Of a stretch of 64,000 nucleotides of DNA, positions 23,990-33,910 are shown one piece after another. The position numbers were made by a program, and so were the translations under genes. The DNA comes from Vesta saturnalis (lineage: Eukaryota; Arthropoda; Insecta; Coleoptera; Lampyridae), in contig JARFJB010000821.1 of the NCBI GenBank assembly GCA_036346205.1, positions 1,657,722 to 1,721,721 of the forward strand, read 5' to 3'. The notes under the pieces were generated by a model. It searched no databases and was not told the DNA's origin. It saw nothing but the letters and a program-made list of their open reading frames with translations. Numbering within the stretch: the first letter of the stretch is position 1; each line of letters begins with the position of its first letter.

Positions 23990-26095
23990 GATACCAGTAA
24001 AATTTGACCTTGACTCAATTTAGCCATAAACCTATTTTAGCATAGTTAACAATCTCTTTGAATTGTAGTATGATAACCCTGCAGGTGACCTTGAAAATTG
24101 ATTTCTAGGATTAACACATGACCCTGACTCGATTAAATTCTAAGGATTGTTTGGTAACCTTGAAAGTTTCCCGTCAAAAAGGTATTACCTTGAAAAATTT
24201 CAATGGAGGACTCACACCTTTAATGAAGACCCATTATAAGAATACCCCTATGGTTAGTCTTGGAAATTGATTTCTAAGGATACCCCTGCAGACAACCTTG
24301 AAAATTGATTTCGAGGAATTTGTAATAACTTCTAAGACTTATACAAAAGAATTGCTTGAACAGTGAGGCCTTGATAATTTCCTTGGTGACCTTTAACACA
24401 TGACCTTGAGTCAATCGAGAATGGTTTGGTGACTCACTCGCACCTTCAATGACAATTCTAAGAATAAACTTTGACCTTGGATCGATGGCAAGAGTTGCTT
24501 GGTAAGAATTTCCTGCCAAGATTTGGCCCTTGTATTACTATCGAATAAGATCGGGATACCTCTGCAGGTGACCATTGATTTCTAGGAATTAACACATCTG
24601 GGGCAAAATTAGCCTGACCTTGACAAATTCGTCCAGAATCAACCTGCGACTTCTTTGACCTTGATGCTAGATATGCAAGCACAGAGCCAATAAAAGAACC
24701 TTGAATAGCTTGACTTACCACCTTTGACCATGAAAATTATATTTTTAGATTTCTCAGAATTGTAACCTTGACATTTAAATGGTTGGGGCGGCTGGAAACT
24801 ACAGGTGACCTTGGTATACAGCCACGCAAAGCAATGCTTATTTCGCAACTTAAAGAGCGCCAATACAGAAAGACCTTGACCTATCGTTTAGCTTAACCTA
24901 GAAAATTGATTTCTCGTGACTTTTCTAGTGACAAAGTTGGATTAGTATCCTGCTCTTGACCTTGAAAGCCACGCGGCGTCATTGATTAGGATTGCTACTA
25001 AATCTAATCTTGAACACATGGTCTTAACCAGGAATTGTTTGGTGACCTAGCCCTGAGAAGTAGAGTCCGCCACACCTTGAAAAGTCTATTTGAATACCCC
25101 GTGCAGGTGATTTCTAGAAATTATGACCCTGGCCCAACCAGAATTACTTGAACAATGGATAGCCTTTGTCCTTAGAAATTGATTTATCAGATGTATAACC
25201 TTGAAGTGGTGGGAGCGGCTACCTGTGTTGGGTAACAGGTCTCTGTTTTGGGAAACGGCTATCTGTCTTTGAGAACCGGATCCGGTTCTTAGGAAAACTA
25301 TCTCATCCTGATGATTTAGGACAGTAGTATTATGAATCCACATAATGTAAGCATAATCTTTCTATTACAATTTAGCCAATACAAGAATTTTGACTTACAT
25401 TTTAGCATAGAACAAGACAATCAGTATGATACCCTCGACCTTGAGAATTGATCTCTAAGAATTAACGTCTTGACTCGAATAGCTTGGATGACCCTGAGAA
25501 ATATACGTAGGCAATGTGTATGATGGCCTTGAAGAACATCCTCCTGTATACCAAGAATCCCACGCACCGACAACGAGCTTAAAAGGTCTTAATACCCCTG
25601 ACCTTGAGAATTAACATTTAGCTTAACCAAGAATTGCTGTGTGACTTTGAGGAATATACGTAGGCAATGTGTATGATGGCCTTGATCAAAGCACTCATAG
25701 AGAAAGTATAGTAGAAGAGTGGTCTATGATCCGTCTAGCTATGTAGTCAACGTAAGCGACCTTCAAAACCATTGACTTAGAGAGGTATCCCTATTTGACC
25801 TTGAAAGAATATACGTAGGTAATGAGAGCGAGCTTGAAATACCGTTGACTTCAACGCAGGCACATAAAAGTAGATCCACATAGTATCTCTCTTGCAATTG
25901 AAAATAAACTATGACCTAGAAGCGGTGTGCGCGTACGTGCAAATAAACTTTAAGATAGACAATGAGAGCAATCTTAACCATTTCAATAACCTTGCCCTTA
26001 AGAAATATACTTTGATGCAGGTAAATGTGTATGATGACCTTGACCTTGAAAAACCATGTACTTGGATGTAGGTAATGTGATGTTCTTGACCTCGG
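23990..26095. repeat. Degenerate tandem array rich in TGACCTTGA
   Basis: About 2.1 kb of loosely repeated units around CTGCAGGTGACCTTGAAAA, TTGATTTCTAGGAATTA and ACACATGACCTTGACTCG. The exact 9-mer TGACCTTGA occurs at least ten times, for example near 24006, 24084, 24401, 24613, 24656, 24957, 25588, 25796 and twice overlapping near 26033, with many one-base variants. The same unit type occurs inverted at 28771-29240, 38204-38930 and 55870-56370. Open frames here (24274-25343) are by-products. TGACCTTGA is the reverse complement of TCAAGGTCA, a known monomeric nuclear-receptor site; any regulatory role is inference. Confidence 0.75.
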
Positions 26096-28380
26096 AAAAG
26101 AAATTGCTTTGCTATAGACGAAGTGGCTCAGGATCGACCTAGTATATCTACTGGAATTCTTGCAGCTATTTCCACTCCAAGTCCAATGTCAATACTAATG
26201 GTAACGTCGTTGAAAGAGCAAACTCAAAACGTTTTGTTAATAATTGGAAAGCAAATATTTGATTTACAAAACCTTTTGATCAATTACCATTTTTTAGTTG
26301 GTTAGCTGGTGAACCATTGAATATTGTTAAATGGATTCCTGTTTTTGCGGTACAACGAACGCCTCTTAGCCAAAATTTATTGAAATGAAGTTCTTAATAC
26401 TCCTGTAATGATTTGTGAATCAGCTAGTTAAATGAACATTGTTTGTCGTTACAGGCTATTGCGTCACATTCATTAGATAAACCTACTTCGCATCGTAAAT
26501 TCGTTGCGATTAGCCAATCGCCTTCATTTAATCGTGCTTCTAAATAATCTTGTGAGTATATCATCTAACAATTCTGGCAAATGTAGTTTTGTTCAGCCGT
26601 TTTCCTGTCTTTTATTTAAGGAAAACAACCAACAGAGCGTTTTGAATTAGTCAATCTCAATTACTTTTGTCTGAATTGTTTATTGCTAAATTCTTCGTCA
26701 GATAGGAAGTGTTGAACTTGTGATACTAGACTTTTATACAATTTTCGACGCGGCCTTTTAGTTCAATCGCTTATCCTGATGCATCCCTATCATCGAGTCA
26801 GTGCAACCAGGTAACTTCGTGTACTAATTCTGATTGACCCCTGCGCTTTTTTGTACGATTGTTCTAGATATTCAAGATAAATTCGGTCTTCATATTGCAA
26901 TAGCATTGAATGGGTGAGTGAGTCAGCCTGTAACATTAAAAGCGGCTGCCTAAGTATATAAACACTAAAACTGGGCCAACTTATAACATTAACACAAAAG
27001 CGATGATGTAATAAACAATTTGTAATTGATCGATTAATTTTAATTAATAAAAAAAATTACTAAATAACAATCGCTACTGCCGTCGGCTCATAGGTAAATT
27101 GAGATAGGGAGAGTTCTAATTTAGAGTTTAATTAACATACCTGAAATACTGCCTGCTTCTCATAAGCTTAATTATTTTCACTTATACTTAATTCATAAAA
27201 AAAATGTTATCTAAAAATTATGAAAAAATGATAAAATCTCGAGCGCCATGTTGTCTTTTATATATATATATATATATATATGAACAACAAAACCTACTTA
27301 AGGAATAATAATAAACAATTTATCAAAATGAAAATAAAATAACATGATATACTTAAGTTTATTTAATATCTGATTGAAAAGATTAAAAATCAGTCTTATA
27401 CTATTCTAAAATTATATAAAAACATTACCTTTGAACGTTCGGTACATAAACTGTAACTGGTAACTATGAAGCAGAATGGTGAACTTGGTGAGGTCAATGT
27501 CTTGCTTATTTCCCTTTATATATTGTCCATAACTTTATTGAATTTCTTTGAAGTTTAATTCGCCAAATTTACTTATAAAAGTATGTAGAACTTGCGTTGT
27601 AAAATGTAATTCAAGTAAAAATTGCCATTTAAATTAGAAAATAGAATAGTAAATTACTGACTTATACGTGCCATTAAAAATAATTATTATAAAAATGCCA
27701 TATAAAAGTATGCATTAAAAAATATGAGTAAAATAATTGCAAACTAAGTGCAAAGTAAGTAATTAAAAGTTAAAAAAATAAAAGTGCCTAAAAAACAAAC
27801 AAATGCTTTAGTTTTAAATATAATGAATTAGAAAACAACTTACCACCAAACTCTGATGGCACCAAATATAAAAATTAGGTAAAAATCATGCTTATTGCTG
27901 TAACATTCAGCATTAAGTGAATTAAAAAAAAAAGCTTTCAGAATAACTCAAGTGTATTCCCCCTAAAAGTCTTCACGCGTTGCGCGGATACCATAATATA
28001 AATCCCAGTTTTTAAGAAAGGGAACTATAACTATTTATGTAATACTACACCCAAAAGATATGTTCTAGGAAATGCCAATTAAATTGCCATTCTCAATTCT
28101 ACATATTAATAATTAAAAACTTTTCTAATATTACGCCAACTAAATGAACGATTCTTAAATTAATGTACTTTTTAATACAACTACAAAAAAAGGTTGTTAC
28201 AAGCCTTTGCATTACCTTTAGTGTAGTCAATAGGCTTAAATTACCCAAGCAAAACGTATTCTATTACAAATTGTGGATTAGGGCATATTGCTACTCAATC
28301 TACGTGTACTGTCATTCTCGAGAAATCGGCCTAGTAACTGCAATCCGAAATTTAGAATCTGAATTTTTCGTACTAGATTA
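26096..28380. other. AT-rich stretch, no recognised gene
   Basis: 26123-26305 is an unrecognised 60-codon frame. 26250-26760 may be badly decayed retroelement sequence (a frame contains WLAGEPLNIVKWIPVF), but I could not place it. A pure (TA)n run lies at 27259-27281. Confidence 0.4.
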
Positions 28381-28404
28381 GATTAGCAGATTACATTAGG
28401 TATT

Positions 28405-28760
28405 AATCATCAAATATAGTTTGGACCATCCCAGATAACGTTCATCGCATTGAAGATCATCATTTGCTTCTTTCAGCAGTATTTGGTCAAGTTGTTTTAG
28501 GTCCTGTAAAGTTCACAGTCTTAGAAAGTCGTAAAATAGCTGTTTTATCACTCTCGCCACCTGTTATTGAACAATTTTGGAATATCGAGAAACTACTTTC
28601 CAAACTTTTAGTCTCTCCTGAACAGGAACTTGCTTAATCTGATTTCAGGAAACCTTTTGGTTGTTTTGATGTCGCGTTCCCACTCGCGAACGCTGAGTCT
28701 ACCTACAAATTTCCATTAATGTCGCAAATTGTCGCGTTGGTAATACTCTTCTCTTATTGA
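28405..28760 (+). pseudogene. Small Pao/BEL pol fragment
   Basis: A plus-strand frame reads HLLLSAVFGQVVLGPVKF, then SPPVIEQFWNIEKLL, SPEQELA and, after a stop, FGCFDVAFPLANAES. The order (FGW-like motif and G-P, then x-x-F-W-x-x-E, then S-P-E-x-x-x, then a G-x-x-x-V-x-x-P-L motif) corresponds to the BEL protease to RT junction. The piece is about 350 bp and dead. Confidence 0.45.
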
Positions 28761-28770
28761 TAGTGCAATA

Positions 28771-29245
28771 TTAGGGGTCGGTTTTGGACCAGTTCAAGAT
28801 CACTCGCCCTCTGGTAGTGAGAAATGTAAGCTTTTGGAGCTCTTCAAGGTCAAACTTTTGTCGGTAAATTTAAATTTTTTCAGCTCTTCAGAGTCAAAAT
28901 CTCAAGGTCAACATTTAAAGCTAAAAATAGAAATTGCCAGGTCATCATCATATTACAATTCTTAGAAATCTAAAAATAGAGTTTTCAAGGTCAAAGAGTA
29001 ATGACCTGCAGCTGTATCATATTACATTTCTTAGAAATATAAAAATAGAAACAGTTAGTAGAAACAAGAAGAAAGACAGGTTGTTGTTGTCTATGCCAAA
29101 AAGTAGACCAAGGTCAAATGGTACTTATATTGACTAAATTAGGTGAAGATGAAATAGATTTCTAAACTAAAAGTAGGACAAGTGCGTCTTTAACAAGTTT
29201 AAGCATATTATGATAGGTACTCAAGTCAAGGACACACTTTTCGTA
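28771..29245 (+). repeat. Dispersed TCAAGGTCA repeat family, copy 1
   Basis: It opens with TTAGGGGTCGGTTTTGGACC and a CTCGCCCTCTGG segment that recurs at 38202-38250. Units of TTCTTAGAAATCTAAAAATA, GTTTTCAAGGTCAAAGAG and TAATGACCTGCAG follow. The same words occur in the copies at 38.2 and 55.9 kb and, inverted, at 24-26 kb. Confidence 0.7.
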
Positions 29246-29306
29246 TATAAATCACAACGAGGTATGTTGAGATCACTAAACAGTTAGCAACTTGTAATTG
29301 TTAAAA

Positions 29307-29602
29307 ATGGAATTGGCAGGGTTAAACCAAAGCACCTATTGCAAACCTTTTAAAAATGTGCGTGACCCCGAGATACCAAAAAAGTATAAAGTGGTGAATG
29401 CGACTGTAATTAATACTAAGCACGGTGAACGTATAGTGATGGAAACATGATTTTAAATGTGTCTTATCTCAGCGCTTTTAAGAGTATTTCAAAGAAAAAA
29501 AAACGAATGGAAGAATTTAAAACGCTGCTAAACACGAAGTATGTGTTCATAAGTAGTTTGGGTGCAGCTGGAAAAACAACAAACATAACATTTAATTTCT
29601 AA
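29307..29602 (+). pseudogene. Possible OB-fold ssDNA-binding-like protein, broken
   Basis: An ATG at about 29307 opens MELAGLNQSTYCKPFKNVRD and reaches KVVNATVINTKHGERIVME before a TGA at about 29448. A neighbouring frame continues LNVSYLSAFKS and AGKTTNITF to about 29602. Small proteins with the pattern 'V-x-x-A-x-x-x-x-T-x-x-G-x-x-I' are seen in related insect mobile elements and resemble single-strand-binding OB folds; that link is from memory of the family and is weak. One frameshift breaks the gene. Confidence 0.35.
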
Positions 29603-29985
29603 TAGGAGTGCTACAACCCCACCATATGTTAATTACTCATACTTTAACTAGAATCATTTCTTGAACAGTGTGTGTTTAGTAGTAGTGCAATTGCGAGCAA
29701 GTAAAGTTGTTGTAATGCAAGCAGCAATAAAATCATTTCTGGAACGATCCAAACTCAGAAGTTCCCCGTTATATATATGGATACCCCACATAGTTGCAGT
29801 AACAATATGAATTTAACGTTGTGTTGTTGGTGCTGTCAAAATAGTGATGATAGTAGCAGTAGTGTAAAAATAAAAATTAAGAGAAACATGATGAAGCTTA
29901 TTCTTCTAACACTGACTGGCAATCATACGATTTATCGGAAGTGTATAAACATGCAGCTAACGGAAACTTAATCCATTTTATTTAA
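29603..29985 (+). other. Unassigned part of the viral-type cluster
   Basis: Only a short Ser/Cys-rich frame (29777-29971) is open. It may be a fragment of a lost gene of the element; no domain is recognised. Confidence 0.4.
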
Positions 29986-29991
29986 TGTAAA

Positions 29992-30366
29992 CTATCGAAT
30001 GATACTCATCATCCAAAATATATGTAAATTGTATACAGTACATACCTCAACCTTGCACCAGTAGTGCGTTTGGTGTGTAGCAACTGTGATCAAAGCAATA
30101 ATGTGGTGTTAGACATGAAGGACTGGAATGAGCTTGTAAGATGGCATTCATATGTAGAATTACAATTTTTCCGATTCCCATAAATTGAAAATAAAATTGA
30201 TTGGTCAAATGTAAACAAAGAAGAAGATATAATCTATGATCAACATTATAAATCTCTACCTAGCAATCTTGGTATTTATTACAATTGGGAATCGATTAAG
30301 GGATATGATTTTGAAAATTGTTGTGATTGCAAACTACAACTGTTGTTGCACACTCAATTCACATAA
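29992..30366 (+). pseudogene. Unknown gene of the viral-type cluster, with internal stops
   Basis: One continuous frame reads TYLNLAPVVRLVCSNCDQSN, LDMKDWNELVRWHSYVE, LQFFRFP, then a TAA at 30181-30183, then ENKIDWSNVNKEED and SLPSNLGIYYNWES, ending at a TAA near 30364. Another stop lies at about 30025. A Cys-x2-Cys pair and a second one (FENCCDCK) are visible. The continuation of sensible residues across the stop suggests a decayed gene. I do not recognise the family. Confidence 0.4.
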
Positions 30367-30628
30367 TATAGAAGAACTATTCAATTTAAAGGATGTAATA
30401 AGCTATATATTGGAATTTCTTGAATCTTACAATCTGGTGTGTTTTGATGAAAAGCTCATACCAGTTGCTGACTACCGCCGTTTTCATGAGAAGGAATTCT
30501 ATGGTAGTGATCATGACATTTATAAAGACATTGAAGATGTTATAAATGCTAAGTATAATATTAATTCACGTAACTGTTTGGAAATATTATATTATCGTCC
30601 TGCTTATCTAGTGTCTAGCATTTACTAA
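30366..30628 (+). CDS. Unknown small frame of the viral-type cluster
   Basis: The second frame, open from 30236 to 30628, becomes plausible only after about 30366, with FNLKDVISYILEFLESYNLV, DEKLIPVADYRRFHEKEFYG and DIYKDIEDVINAKYN. Upstream of that, the competing frame is the likely coding one, so either the two genes overlap or one gene is frameshifted here. It is acidic and predicted helical, without a known domain. Confidence 0.35.
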
Positions 30629-30710
30629 ATAAAGAAATATTAATAACTATGATTTGTTTTATGATCTCGATTTAGGTATAAATACCCTGCTTTATCCATC
30701 TAGGTAAACA

Positions 30711-31232
30711 ATGTTAGGCAAGAAGCTAAATAGTGCAGGTAGTTTAGTGAATACTCTAATCAATAAACTTCCGGTTGAACTGCATTTACCTGGTTACCAG
30801 TATTGTGGTCCTGGTACAAAGTTAGAGAAACGACTCTCACGCGGTGACCCTGGTATTAATCAATTAGATGCTCAGTGCAAACTTCATGATATCAATTACA
30901 AAGATTTAGAAAGTAGACATAAATCAGATACAATTTTAGAAGAAAAAGCTTGATAACGCTTTAAATCGTCAGACGCGACATAAGGTGAACGAAATGCAGC
31001 TTTAGCAGTCAGTACCACCATGAAAGCAAAGAGAAAACTAAGAATGGGGTGCAAACGTCGATTCAAGCAGGTGAAGAAGAAGAAATCGTTATGCAATGGA
31101 GGAAATTTATTGCATTTACGAAAAACAATAGCTACACAAATTAAACCTAAGGGAAATTTCACAGACAATAAAGTCTGCGCTTTCAACGGCAAAACATGTG
31201 GTAAAAAGTATAGGAGGAAAGAAAAACAATAA
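30711..31232 (+). pseudogene. Parvovirus-like PLA2-domain protein, three nonsense codons
   Basis: The frame starts MLGKKLNSAG. Residues 27-45 hold LHLPGYQYCGPGTKLEKRL, the calcium-loop type Y-x-x-C-G-P-G-T motif, and CKLHDINYKD carries the HDxxY catalytic His-Asp pair. This is the viral secreted-phospholipase-A2 domain used by parvoviruses and some adintovirus-type elements to cross endosomal membranes. The same frame continues past stops at 30951-30953, 30954-30956 and 30981-30983 into a strongly basic tail (31020-31232; MKAKRKLRMGCKRR, QVKKKKSL) that could bind DNA. The gene is therefore disabled, though the catalytic motif itself is intact. Confidence 0.7.
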
Positions 31233-31250
31233 GTTCCTAGAGTAATTCCC

Positions 31251-31640
31251 TTGCCTAAACAAGGAGGGTTTTTACCATTTCTTATTCCGTTATTCGCAGG
31301 ATTATCAGCAATCGGTGCTTCAGCTGATGGTGCATCGGGAATTACTAAAGCAATCAACCAAGCTAAAAATGCCAAAAAATTACAGGAAGAGACATCGCAC
31401 CATAATCTCATGATGGAATCTATCGCTATAGGCTCCGGTGCATCGGAAATTGCTAAAGCAGTCAACGAAGTTAAAAATGCCAAAAAACTGCAAGAAGAGA
31501 CATCGCGCCATAATCTCATGATGGAATCTATAGCTATAGGCTCCGTGAATAAGAAAGATGGTGTACTTTATCTAAAACCATACAAATCAGGTATATTATA
31601 CTTGAAACTTGAAACCGTTTCCAAAAAACTGAGTAGATTA
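31251..31640 (+). pseudogene. GGFLP-type minor virion protein
   Basis: The frame begins PKQGGFLPFLIPLFAGLSAI (the assigned first codon is a TTG-side choice; an upstream ATG is not evident). It has a hydrophobic Gly/Ala-rich N-terminus, then two copies of a helical module (near residues 31-67 and 68-97), then LYLKPYKSGILYLK. A hydrophobic GGFLP start and YLKPY motifs mark small proteins next to the protease in insect Polinton/adintovirus-type elements, possibly analogous to adenovirus membrane-lytic or core peptides; that role is inferred. The frame is open here but runs on into the protease N-terminus, so it may have been a fusion or polyprotein. Confidence 0.5.
31347..31527 (+). repeat. Intragenic tandem duplication, ~93 bp units
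   Basis: Two in-frame units of about 93 bp (from about 31347 and 31440) share AAAAATGCCAAAAAA, GAAGAGACATCGC and CATAATCTCATGATGGAATC. At protein level both read KNAKKLQEETS and HNLMMESIAIGS. A few substitutions separate them, so the duplication is not brand new. Confidence 0.85.
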
Positions 31641-31968
31641 CCCGAAAGACCGTTAACAGATATTGATTTAAAAAATATACCAAAAATTAGCTCTACTTCA
31701 GCGATATTTTATGACAGATAGCATGCCTAAATTACCATGGAAAAATGAATCTGGAATTATTAACTTAGATAGCTAAAGCGAGCCAGGCACGCATTGGGTT
31801 TGCTACAAAAATCACGGTAAAAAGGTATGGGATTACGACAGTTTCGGTAATCTTCGACCGCCAATCGAAGTTGCTAACTACTTTCGAGGATGTAAAATCT
31901 ATCATAACTACAACCAGGATCAAGAATTTAATACTATTATTTGTGGACATCTATGCCTACAATTTTGA
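31640..31968 (+). pseudogene. Adenain-like cysteine protease, broken
   Basis: The protease N-terminus is in frame with the GGFLP protein (RLPERPLTDIDLKNI, about 31641-31685). After a frame change near 31690-31715 the body runs in the frame of an ATG at 31711, with SGIINLD, a TAA at 31774-31776, then PGTHWVCYKN (catalytic His in GTHWV), YDSFGNLRPP (acidic residue in DSFG) and CGHLCLQF (catalytic Cys) just before the TGA at 31966-31968. His, Asp and Cys are in the order of adenovirus-type maturation proteases (C5/adenain). One frameshift and one nonsense codon disable it. Confidence 0.75.
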
Positions 31969-31986
31969 TATAAATAATCGACAGTC

Positions 31987-32388
31987 ATGTCGATAACATT
32001 CAGTTTATAAAGTATTGGTAACACAACTAGCTACAACTTCTATCCACCAATAGAGCTAGATTTTGGGAAGAAATACGTTATCGGATTGGTGGGATTTTAC
32101 GTTGGCAACAGCATTAGAAGCATTTATACAGGAAACGATAGATTTTATTTTAGAACAAACCCATCTCATTTGCAAGTGATTAGTATTCCACACGTTGCAT
32201 ATGAGTTAGATGAAATTAACGATTATCTAAAATCTAAGATTCTCACAGAAAAGTTTATCATTAGGGCAAACAACAATACACTTAAATGTTAGATAAACAG
32301 TTCATTTGAGATCGATTTTACTAAAGAAAATAGTATTGGTCGCATGCTAGGGTTTGAGTCTAAGCTATTAGTACCAAACATATCATAA
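31987..32388 (+). pseudogene. Penton/minor-capsid-like protein fragment
   Basis: From ATG 31987 (MSITFSL), through a TAA at 32008-32010, the frame gives NTTSYNFYPPIELDFGKKY, VIGLVGFYVGNSIR, YELDEINDYLKS, FIIRANNNTLKC, a TAA near 32290, then SIGRMLGFESKLL. The Y-P-P-I-E-L start, the A-N-N-N-T-L-K motif and S-I-G-x-x-L-G-F are features I associate with a capsid-type (possibly penton) protein of Polinton-like elements in insects and hydra. The family assignment is inference. The C-terminal half is missing. Confidence 0.45.
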
Positions 32389-32477
32389 CTAAAATGCCCC
32401 TTGAAAAATTTGGACGTTCACCTACCTAGTATCAATTCAGGAGATTAACTCCTCAATTTAAACTAATTGATAATACC

Positions 32478-32735
32478 ATTTGATATCGGGAATAAGAGAC
32501 TCACCAATGTTACTAATCCATAGATCCTCAAGATGACATCATTAAGCAATACTACTTATCAACATGGTTTAATTTAGATGGAAACCGTTTGACACAGTTG
32601 GCGGTCCCGGAAGAAGATAGTGATGCTATAAGTAAAGAATACCTTGATTTTTGTCTACAAGCAGTTCAGAAAGGTTTTAAAGGAAACTCTAACGCTTATC
32701 TAGCGTTGAAGCAGAAACTATATCAACTTAAATAA
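32478..32735 (+). pseudogene. Fibre-like repeat protein fragment
   Basis: Two copies of a short motif are readable: GNKRLTNVTNP (about 32488-32520), then, after a frame change at about 32521, PQDDIIKQYYL, followed by GNRLTQLAVPEEDSDAISKE and YLDF. The pattern 'N-x-R-(I/L)-T-N-x-x-x-P-x-x-x-x-D-A-x-x-K-x-Y' recurs in phage and virus fibre proteins and in related insect elements. Attachment function is inferred only. Confidence 0.4.
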
Positions 32736-32755
32736 ATTATCGAAAAATTAGTACC

Positions 32756-33537
32756 ATGTCTAAATTGCAACTCGCGACCGAATTTCACAAACCTGCAAGA
32801 AAAAATTTTAAACGAATGCGAACAATAATCACAGGTTTTGATGACCTTTGCCAAGCAGATTTGGCTGAATTTAACACATATGCCAAATAAAATAAGGGCT
32901 ATAAGTATATATTAGTGGTTATCGACTGTTTTCCGAAATACTTATGAACTAAAGGATTAAAAGCGAAAATAGGTCAAGAAGTTACCAAGGCCATGCAAAC
33001 AATCTTCAAAAAAGGACGGATACCTACCAATTTGCAAACAGATGCAAGAAAAGAATTCTACAACGAGCATTTTACTAAACTTATGCAGCGTTATGGAGTC
33101 AATCATTACTCCACCTATAGCACAAAGAAGGCTGAAATTGCGGAACGTGTTATCAGAACCATTAAGTGCCCTATACAAGACGTTTAGCCTACAAGGTAAA
33201 TACAAATGGATTGATATAATTGATACTGTAACGATGGATTATAACAATCATAAGCATAGAATTACCGCAATGAAGCCCAGGATACACACTCTATTAGTCT
33301 AGTGAACTATCTGAGATCGTGAAAGTTCGCATTACTAACCCCACTACGTACATGTTGGAAGACATGAAAGGAAAACCTACACTGGGAGGGTTTTATGAAC
33401 ATAAATTACAGAAAACAAAGTATCCCGATGTGTATCTAGCAGAAAAAGTGCTTCGCTCCAAGAATAATAAGTTATTCGTAAAGTGGTGGGGACTGGATGA
33501 AAGATCATGGATGAATAAAGACGATATTGTTTTATAA
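32756..33537 (+). pseudogene. Polinton-type integrase with chromodomain, broken
   Basis: From ATG 32756 the frame gives FDDLCQADLAEF (first catalytic Asp), a TAA at 32888-32890, GYKYILVVIDCFPKYL, a TGA at 32945-32947, then PTNLQTDARKEFYNEHF (second Asp) and KKAEIAERVIRTIK (catalytic Glu), so D, D and E are present. A frameshift near 33165-33180 leads to LQGKYKWIDIIDTVTMDYNN and ITAMKP up to 33302. Part of the linker domain appears deleted, and a third frame from 33319 carries ITNPTTYMLEDMKG, GGFYEHKLQ and a chromodomain (YPDVYLAEKVLR, KLFVKWWGLDERSWM). This is a retrovirus-like rve integrase of the Polinton/adintovirus type, now non-functional. Confidence 0.8.
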
Positions 33538-33910
33538 CTAGACATTTAACTTATAGTTTGGAAATAAAATTACATATATAGCTATAGGAAGTGATATAGG
33601 AACTATAGTTTCTATCGAAGGATGTAGCACCTAGATGAAATAAAACATAAAAAAATAATTGTATTTTATTTTAGTTCAGTAAATATTACATAAATATGTT
33701 TTGACTTTTAGATTACGTTGCAATAGCACAGGAAATTCGGTTGGTTATACCACTTCCGCTTGTTAGCAATTTTGTTAACGTTAACAGATTTACATGAATG
33801 TCTTACAATTTTATTTCAACATTCTGTCGTTACTTATTCACGCGTAGAGTAATAATTGTTCTAACAAGTGGCATCGGGAAGCACCAAACTTGAATTTAAA
33901 AAAGGCAAAC

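Larger units (their letters stand above)
29307..33537 (+). mobile_element. Decayed Polinton/adintovirus-like element
   Basis: A cluster of plus-strand viral-type genes: OB-fold-like protein, two unknowns, PLA2-like protein, GGFLP minor virion protein joined to an adenain-like protease, penton-like fragment, fibre-like repeat protein, and rve integrase with C-terminal chromodomain. Adenain plus a chromodomain integrase is the signature of Polintons/Mavericks and adintoviruses; parvovirus-like PLA2 domains also occur in that group. Most genes are broken by stops or frameshifts. No protein-primed DNA polymerase, packaging ATPase or double-jelly-roll capsid gene is visible, and terminal repeats were not found, so the limits given are those of the recognised genes. 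Confidence 0.65.

Noticed and set aside
24274..25343. Several minus-strand frames of 74-87 codons
   Set aside because: They fall in the TGACCTTGA tandem array and have no consistent translation between repeat units.
26250..26760. Possible second Pao/BEL RNase H region (WLAGEPLNIVKWIPVF)
   Set aside because: No ordered motifs could be followed; too weak to call.
30896..31519. 207-codon minus-strand frame
   Set aside because: Antisense shadow of the PLA2-like tail and GGFLP frames; the internal repeat explains its apparent repeats.
29307..33537. Active virus or autonomous Polinton
   Set aside because: Protease, PLA2-like, penton-like and integrase genes all carry stops or frameshifts, and replication and packaging genes are not seen.
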